Positions 45,290-53,700 of a stretch of DNA of 64,000 nucleotides are shown piece after piece. The number at the start of each line of letters is the position of its first letter. Position 1 is the first letter of the stretch. Under the pieces are notes generated by a model, which saw nothing but the letters and a program-made list of their open reading frames with translations, was not told where the DNA came from and did not search any database. The position numbers were made by a program, and so were the translations under genes. Source of the stretch: Mycolicibacterium austroafricanum (GTDB taxonomy: Bacteria > Actinomycetota > Actinomycetes > Mycobacteriales > Mycobacteriaceae); contig NZ_HG964454.1 in assembly GCF_000612725.1 (NCBI RefSeq), positions 205,951 through 269,950 of the forward strand. The letters run 5' to 3'.

Positions 45290-48200
45290 GTGAGATGACC
45301 CAAGCGTCCTCTGCGTCGCCTGCCACACCCGATCGCCGCGCGATCATCACCGAGGCCCTGCGCAAGATCGACGATCTGACCGCTCGGCTCGCGGTGGCCG
45401 AGAAGGCCGAGACCGAGCCGATCGCCGTGGTCGGCATCGGTTGCCGCCTGCCCGGTGGCGTCGACAACGCCGACGACTTCTGGAAATTGTTGTGTGACGG
45501 CGAAAGTGGCGTCATTCGGGTGCCCGCCGACCGGTGGGACGCCGACCAGTACTACTCCTCCGACTACAGCGTGCCCGGCACCATCTGCAACCGCGAGGGC
45601 GGCTTCCTGACCTCGTGGCAGCCCGACGAGTTCGACGCCGAGTTCTTCTCCATCGCACCGCGCGAGGCCGCGGCGATGGACCCGCAGCAGCGTCTTCTGC
45701 TTGAGGTCGCCTGGGAGGCGCTCGAGGACGCCGGCATCAACCCGCGCACGCTGCGCGGCACGTCGACCGGTGTGTTCATCGGGCTGACGACCAACGACTA
45801 CTACCACTCGGTCGTCGGCAAGCTGCGGCCCGAGGACATCGACCCCTACATCCCGTTCGGCAACGCGCCCAACTTCGCGGCCGGCCGGCTGTCCTACTTC
45901 CTCGGAGTGCGGGGACCGGCCGTGGTCAGCGACACCGCGTGCTCCTCGTCGCTGGTGTCCATCCACCTGGCCTGCCAGAGCCTGCGCCGCGGCGAGAGCG
46001 ACCACGCGCTGGCCGCCGGGGTGAACCTGATCCTGTCCCCGGACAACAACATCGCCTGCTCGCGATGGGGAATGCTGGCTCCCGACGGCAAGTGCAAGAC
46101 GTTCGACGCCGACGCCGACGGATATGTCCGCAGCGAGGGCGCGGGCGTGGTCGTGCTCAAGCGCCTCACCGACGCGCTGCGCGACGGCGACCGGGTGCTG
46201 GCCGTCGTCCGTGGCTCGGCCGTCAACCAGGACGGTGCGAGCAGCGGTCAGACCGTGCCCAACGGGCCGGCCCAGCAGGAGCTGATGCGCAAGGCGTTGG
46301 AGACCGCGCGGCTGGAACCGTCCGACATCGACTACATCGAGGCGCACGGCACCGGAACCTCGCTGGGTGACCCGATCGAGCTCGACGCGCTCGCGGCCGT
46401 GTACGGCGACCGCAAGGATTCGGCCCCGCTGGTGCTGGGTTCGGTGAAGACCAACCTCGGACATCTGGAGTCGGCGGCCGGTGTCACCGGCTTCATCAAG
46501 ACCGTGCTCACCGTGCACCACGGCTCCATCCCGAAGCAGCTGTACTTCAAGAAGCTGACCCCGCAGGCGTGCGAGGGGGCGCAGAAGTTCCGGATCGCGT
46601 CGGAGCCCCTCCAGTGGCCCCCACTGACCCGCCCCCGGCGTGCCGCGGTGTCGGGGTTCGGTGTCAGCGGCACCAACGCCCACATCGTGATCGAGCAGGC
46701 TCCACAAGCCGAAGCGGTTGCGCCGCAACCGGAACCGCCGGTGAGCACGCTGGTCGTGACCGGCAAGACCGCCCCCCGGATCGCCTCGCTGGCCGGCCGG
46801 CTCGCGGACTGGCTGCAGACCCCGGAGGCGGCTTCGGTGAGCCTGGCCGACGTGGCCGAGACCCTGAACCACCACCGCGCCCAGCACACCAAGTTCGCCA
46901 CCGTCACCGCGGCGGATCGTGAGCAGGCGGTGGCCGGGCTGCGTGCCGTCGCCCAGGGCTACCCGGCCCCGGGCGTGGTCCCCGCCCACGACGGCGCCTG
47001 CGGGTCGGGCACCGTGTTCCTGTACTCCGGGCAGGGTTCGCAGTGGGCAGGCATGGGCCGACGGCTGCTGACCGACGAGCCGGCGTTCGCCGCCGCCGTC
47101 GACGAGCTCGAGCCCGACTTCGTCGCCGCGGCCGGGTTCTCGCTGCGCGACGTGCTGACCTCCGGGGAGACCGTCGTCGGCATCGACCGGATCCAGCCGG
47201 TGCTGGTCGGCGTGCAGCTCGCGCTGACCAAGCTGTGGCAGTCCTACGGCGTCAATCCGGACGCCGTGATCGGCCATTCGATGGGCGAGGTGACGGCCGC
47301 GGTGGTGGCCGGCGCGCTCAGCCCGGCCGACGGGCTGAAGGTGATCGCCACCCGGTCACGGCTGATGAAACGGCTGTCCGGGCAGGGCGCGATGGCGCTG
47401 CTCGAGCTCGACGCCGAGGCCGCAGAGCAGCTGATCGCGAACTACTCCGGCCTGACGGTCGCGGTGTACGCGTCACCGCACCAGACGGTGATCGCGGGCC
47501 CGCCCGAGCAGGTGGACGCCGCGATCGCCGAGGTCGACAAGCTCGACAAGCTGGCCCGCCGCGTCGACGTCGACGTCGCGTCGCATCACCCGATCATCGA
47601 TCCGATCCTCGAAGATCTGCGCGCCGAGCTGGCAGACCTGAAGCCGCGGCAGCCGAGCATCCCGATCATCGTCACCACCGACCAGCGTCCGACCGACGGC
47701 ACATGCGTGTTCGACGCCGACCACTGGGTCGCCAACCTGCGCAACCCGGTGCGGTTCGCCCGTGCGGTCGCCACCGCCGGTGCGGACAAGGCGGTGTTCG
47801 TCGAGGTGAGCCCGCACCCACTGCTCGGATACGCCATCAAGGACACGCTGGCAGGCACGCATCACCACAGCATCGCGACGTTGCAGCGCGACGCCAACGA
47901 CACGGTGACGTTCCACACCAACCTCAACGCCACCCACACGGTGCGCCCGCCCAAGACCCCGGCGCGCAGCACGCGGGTGCAGATCCCGACCACGCCGTGG
48001 CATCACACGCACCACTGGATTCACACATCGTCGGCAGACGTGGTGCAGGACAAGGGAATTCCTGTTTCCCTCGCCGAGGGCGAGAAACATGAGTGGTTCC
48101 ACCAGCTGAGCTGGCCGGTGCGCGAGCTGCCCGCGGGCAGCACCGAGGTCTCCTGGCTGGTCTTCACCGACAAGGCAGGCACCGACCTGGCCGAGCTGCT

Positions 48201-50733
48201 CGGGCCGGGTTCGCGGGCGCTGCCGCTGTCGGTGCTCGACGACGCTGACGCGCTGAGCGCGGCGCTGCCCGGTGTCGAGCACGTCGTCTACGCGCCGCCG
48301 GTGTCGGGACAGCGATTCCACGCCGAACCGAGCTATGCGGTGTTCGGCCAGTTGCGCCGACTCGTCGTGGCGCTGGCCGGCGCCGCGGACAGCCCGAAAC
48401 TGTTCGTGGTGACCCGTAACGCGCAGCCCGTCGCCGACGGCGACCGGGCCAACCCCGCGCACGCCGTGCTGTGGGGGCAGGGCCGCACGCTGGCACTGGA
48501 GCATCCGGAGTTCTGGGGCGGCATCATCGACGTCGACGAGACGCTTCCGCCGGAACTGCTCGCGCAGTACCTGCGTGCCGAGGCGTCGGCTCTGCCTGCG
48601 ACCGGGGCCGACCGCGACGACCAGGCCGTGTACCGCGGCGCCGAGCGCCGGGTGCCGCGCCTGGAGCCGCGCCCGCTGCCCGCGGTCCCGCTGACCCGGC
48701 TGGAAAGCGGCACCAGCCACCTCGTCATCGGTGCGACCGGCAACGTCGGCCCGCACCTGATCCGCCAGCTCGCCGACATGGGCGCCGCCACGGTCGTCGC
48801 AGTGTCGCGGCGCGGCGGGTCGCAGTTGTCGGAGCTGGCCGAGGAGTTGGCGGCAGGCGGCACCACGCTGGTCGAGGTCGCCGCCGACGCGGCCGACGAA
48901 GCGTCGATGGCGGCGGTGTTCGACCGCTTCGGCGCGGATCTGCCTGCGCTGGAAGGCGTTTACCTGGCGTCGCTGGCAGGCGGTGAGGCGCTGCTGGCCG
49001 ACATGACCGACGACGACCTGGCACCGATGTTCCGGTCGAAGATCGACACCGCCACGGTCCTGCACAAACTGTCGCTGCGCACACCGGTGCGCCGCTTCGT
49101 GCTGTTCTCGTCGATCACCGGGCTGCTGGGTTCGCGGGCCGTGGCCCACTACACGGCGGCCAACGCGTTCGCCGATGCGTTCGCCTACGCCCGCCGGGCC
49201 CTGGGTCTGCCCGCGACGGTCCTCGACTGGGGTCTGTGGAAGTCCTGGTCGGATGCCCAGCCGCAGATGAAGGCGGCGGGGCTTGAGCCGATGCCCAACG
49301 ACGTCGCGATCAAGATGCTGCCCGCGGTGCTCGGCCCGGACGCGCCGGTGCAGGCCGTGGTGGCAGGCGCCGACTGGCCCCGGCTGGCCGATGCCTACCG
49401 CATGCGGGCCGCGGTGAAGGTGCTCGACCACCTGGTGTCCGGGCCCGGCGAGGACGCCGACCTCGGCGCGGTGCCTGCCCCGGCGTGGGGGACCGTGCTC
49501 GGCGAGCCGGTCAGCGGCACCTCCCACGATCACCTGTGGCGCGCCCGGGTGCTGCCCGGCGAGCGGTCCTACCCGGTCGCACACCGGGTCCGCGGCGTCG
49601 AGGTGGTTCCGGTTTCGGTTCTGCTGCAGACACTTTCGGCCGCAGCGGCACAACTCGACGAGGCAGGCCCCAATGACGGTCCGACCGTCGCGGTGGGCGA
49701 CGTGCGGTTCGAGTACCCGATCGTGGCCGACCAGCCCAAGGTCGTGCACGTGGTGGCCGACGGAAAAGCGTTGACCGTGTGGTCCAGCTCGGGGCCGGAC
49801 AGCCCCGAGCAGCGCTGGACCCGGCACGCCAGCGCCGAGCTGACCACGGCCCCCGGCGGTACGCCGGCGGGCGATCAGGGCGCAGTCGGGAAGACGTTCG
49901 ACGGTGCCTCGATCGCCGAGATGCAGCGCGCCCTCGGTGTGGAGGGGCAGCCGTTCGAATGGGCGGTGTCCGACTGCGCGGCCACGGCCGCGGGTGCCCG
50001 CGCCGATGTCGAGGTGCCCGAGGCCACCGAATCCCCGGCCGCCGCGCTGGTCGATGCCGCGGTGCACGTGGCGCGGCTGGCCGATGCCGACAACGCGCAG
50101 CTGCTGCTGCCGGCCGGCGTCGAGAGCCTCGCGGTCGCCGCGACGGTGGGCACCAGCGGTGTCATCGAGGCCTATCGGCGCGACGTCGAGGGCGACGCAC
50201 TGGTGGTCGACGTCCTCGTCAAGGGTGCCGACGACTCCGTGTGGGTGGACATCCGCGGGCTCAACTACGCCCCGGTGGAATCGGCGCCGGCGCCGGTCGC
50301 CGACGAAAGCGCCTCCGGTGCAACCGAGTTCGTCGACTGGTCGACCATGACGCGGCAGCAGACGGTGGCCGAGCTCCGGACCCGGCTGCGCACCATCCTG
50401 GGCCGTGAACTCGGAATGCCGGACAACGCCGTCGATTTCGACATGCCGTTCCCCGAGCTCGGACTGGACTCGATGATGGCGATGAACCTGCTGCGGGACG
50501 CCAAGGCGTTGGTCCGGACCGATCTGTCGGCCACGATGCTGTGGAACCATCCGTCGATCTCCCAGATGTCGGAGTTCGTCGCCGACCTGCTCGCGCCGCA
50601 GCAGAACGCGGTCGACGAGCCCGAGCCTGAATCAAACGAGAACGCCGAGGACGATTCCGACTCGTTCAGTGTGCTTGACGAGCTGTTCTCTTCCGTCGAG
50701 TCGGCGAACGCCGGCAGTGAGGGATCAATCTGA
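45286..50733 (+). CDS. Type I PKS of unusual order (KS-AT-KR-DH-ACP), here PksC
   Basis: The protein has 1815 residues; TTG start within the PksB stop and 6 bases after GGAAAG (ATG at 45295 is the alternative). Domains: N-terminal coiled-coil docking segment (RRAIITEALRKIDDLTARL); KS 44-470 (Cys219, His354, His393); AT 575-870 (Ser665, VASHHP); KR 1145-1375 (GATGNVG, Tyr1289, Asn1293); then DH-type domain about 1400-1670 with His1433, Gly1437, Pro1442 and Asp1590; ACP with Ser1729. The tail SVLDELFSSVES resembles that of PksA. The head resembles remembered PpsC, but no enoylreductase is present. A DH placed after KR is not the usual order. Confidence 0.9.
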   Translation: MSEMTQASSASPATPDRRAIITEALRKIDDLTARLAVAEKAETEPIAVVGIGCRLPGGVDNADDFWKLLCDGESGVIRVPADRWDADQYYSSDYSVPGTICNREGGFLTSWQPDEFDAEFFSIAPREAAAMDPQQRLLLEVAWEALEDAGINPRTLRGTSTGVFIGLTTNDYYHSVVGKLRPEDIDPYIPFGNAPNFAAGRLSYFLGVRGPAVVSDTACSSSLVSIHLACQSLRRGESDHALAAGVNLILSPDNNIACSRWGMLAPDGKCKTFDADADGYVRSEGAGVVVLKRLTDALRDGDRVLAVVRGSAVNQDGASSGQTVPNGPAQQELMRKALETARLEPSDIDYIEAHGTGTSLGDPIELDALAAVYGDRKDSAPLVLGSVKTNLGHLESAAGVTGFIKTVLTVHHGSIPKQLYFKKLTPQACEGAQKFRIASEPLQWPPLTRPRRAAVSGFGVSGTNAHIVIEQAPQAEAVAPQPEPPVSTLVVTGKTAPRIASLAGRLADWLQTPEAASVSLADVAETLNHHRAQHTKFATVTAADREQAVAGLRAVAQGYPAPGVVPAHDGACGSGTVFLYSGQGSQWAGMGRRLLTDEPAFAAAVDELEPDFVAAAGFSLRDVLTSGETVVGIDRIQPVLVGVQLALTKLWQSYGVNPDAVIGHSMGEVTAAVVAGALSPADGLKVIATRSRLMKRLSGQGAMALLELDAEAAEQLIANYSGLTVAVYASPHQTVIAGPPEQVDAAIAEVDKLDKLARRVDVDVASHHPIIDPILEDLRAELADLKPRQPSIPIIVTTDQRPTDGTCVFDADHWVANLRNPVRFARAVATAGADKAVFVEVSPHPLLGYAIKDTLAGTHHHSIATLQRDANDTVTFHTNLNATHTVRPPKTPARSTRVQIPTTPWHHTHHWIHTSSADVVQDKGIPVSLAEGEKHEWFHQLSWPVRELPAGSTEVSWLVFTDKAGTDLAELLGPGSRALPLSVLDDADALSAALPGVEHVVYAPPVSGQRFHAEPSYAVFGQLRRLVVALAGAADSPKLFVVTRNAQPVADGDRANPAHAVLWGQGRTLALEHPEFWGGIIDVDETLPPELLAQYLRAEASALPATGADRDDQAVYRGAERRVPRLEPRPLPAVPLTRLESGTSHLVIGATGNVGPHLIRQLADMGAATVVAVSRRGGSQLSELAEELAAGGTTLVEVAADAADEASMAAVFDRFGADLPALEGVYLASLAGGEALLADMTDDDLAPMFRSKIDTATVLHKLSLRTPVRRFVLFSSITGLLGSRAVAHYTAANAFADAFAYARRALGLPATVLDWGLWKSWSDAQPQMKAAGLEPMPNDVAIKMLPAVLGPDAPVQAVVAGADWPRLADAYRMRAAVKVLDHLVSGPGEDADLGAVPAPAWGTVLGEPVSGTSHDHLWRARVLPGERSYPVAHRVRGVEVVPVSVLLQTLSAAAAQLDEAGPNDGPTVAVGDVRFEYPIVADQPKVVHVVADGKALTVWSSSGPDSPEQRWTRHASAELTTAPGGTPAGDQGAVGKTFDGASIAEMQRALGVEGQPFEWAVSDCAATAAGARADVEVPEATESPAAALVDAAVHVARLADADNAQLLLPAGVESLAVAATVGTSGVIEAYRRDVEGDALVVDVLVKGADDSVWVDIRGLNYAPVESAPAPVADESASGATEFVDWSTMTRQQTVAELRTRLRTILGRELGMPDNAVDFDMPFPELGLDSMMAMNLLRDAKALVRTDLSATMLWNHPSISQMSEFVADLLAPQQNAVDEPEPESNENAEDDSDSFSVLDELFSSVESANAGSEGSI

Positions 50734-53700
50734 TGAAGACGACCTTCGACCGGATCTCGGCCATGTCGGCCGAGCAACGCGGCAAGCTGGCCGAGCAGTT
50801 CGAGAAGGCCTCCCGCGTCGCCGGGGCGGAACCGATCGCGGTGGTCGGCATCGGCTGCCGTCTCCCCGGGGGAGTCACCGGCCCGGACAGCTACTGGGAG
50901 CTGCTGGAGAACGGCACCGACGCGATCACCGAGGTGCCCGCCGACCGATGGGACGGCGACGCGTTCTACGACCCGGACCCGATGGCGCCGGGCCGGATGC
51001 CCACCAAATGGGGCGCCTACCTCGACGACGTCTCGGGCTTCGACGCCGACTTCTTCGGCATCACTCCCCGCGAGGCCGCCGCGATGGACCCGCAGCAGCG
51101 GGTGCTCCTCGAAGTCGCGTGGGAGGCGCTGGAAAACGCCGGGCTGGCGCCCGACACCCTGAGTGAGACCCGCACCGCGGTGATGATGGGCGTCTACTAC
51201 ACCGAGTACCAGAATTCGTCGGCAGGCAACCCCGACACCATCGACGCCTACTCGGCGACCGGTAACGCGCACAGCGTGACCGTCGGTCGGATCGCCTATC
51301 TGCTCGGACTCAAGGGACCGGCCGTGGCCGTCGACACCGCGTGCTCGTCGTCGCTGGTCTCGATCCACCTGGCCTGCCACAGCCTGCGGATGCGCGAGAG
51401 CGATCTCGCGCTCGCCGGCGGCGTGAGCCTCAACCTGCGCCCCGAGACCCAGCTGGCCCTGGCCAAGTGGGGCATGCTGTCGCCGCACGGCAAGTGCTTC
51501 GCGTTCGATTCCCGCGCCGACGGCTTCGTGCGTGGCGAGGGCGCGGGAGTAGTGGTGCTCAAGCGGCTCACCGATGCGGTGCGCGACGGAGACCGTGTCC
51601 TGGGCGTCGTGCGTGGTTCGGCGGTCAATCAGGACGGCCGCTCCAACGGGCTGACCGCCCCCAACGCCCCGTCGCAGCGCGACGTCATCACCCGGGCGCT
51701 GCGCTCGGCCGACGTCGCCGCGGGCACCGTCGACTACATCGAAACGCACGGCACCGGAACGGGTCTGGGCGACCCCATCGAATTCGACGCGCTGGCCGCC
51801 GTGTACGGCAAGGGTGAGGTGCCGTGCGCGCTCGGCGCGGTCAAGACCAACATGGGCCATCTCGAGGCCGCCGCGGGAGTGGCCGGGTTCATCAAGACCG
51901 TGCTGAGCCTGCAGCACGGCAAGATCGCGCCCAACCTGAACTTCGAGAAGTGGAACCCGCAGATCGATCCGAAGCCGACACGGCTGTTCGTGCCGACGGA
52001 GGCGCAGGACTGGCCCAAGAGCGAGCATCCGCGGCGCGCCGCGGTGTCGTCGTTCGGCATGGGCGGCACCAACGCCCACATCGTGCTGGAACAGGGCCCC
52101 GAGCCCGCCCCGGCGGGCGCCGCCGACACCGGGGTGGTCACGCTTGTCGTGTCGGGCAAGACGTCCGAGCGGCTAGCCGCGTCGGCCAGGTCGTTGGCCG
52201 ACTGGCTGGACGGCGACGGCGCGGACGTGCCGCTGGTCGACGTCGCCTACACCGTCAACCACCACCGCAGCCGCTACCAGACCATCGCGACCGTGTGCGC
52301 CCGCACCCACGCCGAGGCGGTCACCGGGCTGCGGGCGTTGGCCGACGGCAGGCCCGCGCCGGGCGTGATCGCCCCGCACGACGCCAAGGGCGGCGTAGGC
52401 GCGGGAAAGGGCGTGGTGTTCCTGTACTCCGGGCAGGGCGCGCAGTGGGCCGGCATGGGCAAGACGCTGCTGACCGAGGAGCCCGCGTTCGCCGCCGCGG
52501 TCGACGAGCTGGAACCGGCATTCGTCGAGAAGGTCGGGTTCTCGCTGCGGCAGACCCTGGAGGCCGGTGAACCGGTCGTCGGCATCGACCGCATCCAGCC
52601 CGTGCTGGTCGGCATGCAGTTGGCGTTGACCGAGCTGTGGCGTTCCTACGGCGTGGAACCGGACGCGGTGATCGGGCACTCGATGGGCGAGGCCACCGCC
52701 GCGGTGGTGGCCGGGGTGCTGACCCCGGCCGAGGGCTTCGACGTCATCGCCACCCGCACCCGGCTGATGAAGCGGCTGTCCGGGCAGGGCGCGATGGCGC
52801 TGCTCGAACTTGACGCCCAGGCCACCGAGAAGCTGATCGCCGACCGCTCCGACGTGACTATCGCGGTGTACGCCTCGCCGAAGCAGACGGTGATCGCCGG
52901 CCCGCCCGAGCAGGTCGACGAACTGGTCGCCGCGGTCGACGCCCAGGGCAAGCTGGCCCGTCGCATCGAGGTGGACGTGGCCTCGCACCATCCGACGATC
53001 GACCCGGTGCTGCCCGAGCTGCGGGAGGCGCTGGCCTACCTGACACCGGCGGCGCCGAAGATCCCGCTGGTGTCCACGGTCGGCTACGCCGGCGACGCGC
53101 CGATGTACTCGGCGGACTACTGGGCGGCCAACCTTCGCAACCCGGTGCGGTTCTCCCAGGCGGTGCACGATGCCAGCGCCGAGAACAGCAACTTCATCGA
53201 GATCAGCCCGCACCCGCTGCTGACGCACGCGATCTCGGACACGCTGGCGGCGCAGTCCACCAGCCGCAGGTACCACGTCGGCGCGACGGTGAACCGGGAC
53301 AACCCCGAGCCGCTGGCGTTCCACGCGCAACTGGCCGCGGTGCGCCCGCCCGCGGTGCAGGCGCCCGAGGGGACACCGGGTCGGCTGGCCGACATTCCGC
53401 CGACGGCGTGGCAGCACTCGCCCTACTGGATGGTGGACCGTTCCGCAGGCCAGGGTTTCTCGGGGGCGCACCCGCTGCTGGGACTGCACGTGGAGCTTCC
53501 GTCGGGCACCGGTCACGTGTGGCAGTCGGACGTGGGCCTGCAGGCCCATCCGTGGCTGGCCGACCACATCGTGCACGGTCTGCCGGTGATGCCGGGCGCC
53601 GGCTTCGCCGAGATCGCGCTTGCGGCCGGGCGCGAGGCGCTCGGCCTGCCGGCCACCGGTGTCGAGGTGCAGCTGGAGGTCGAGCAGATGCTGCCGCTCG

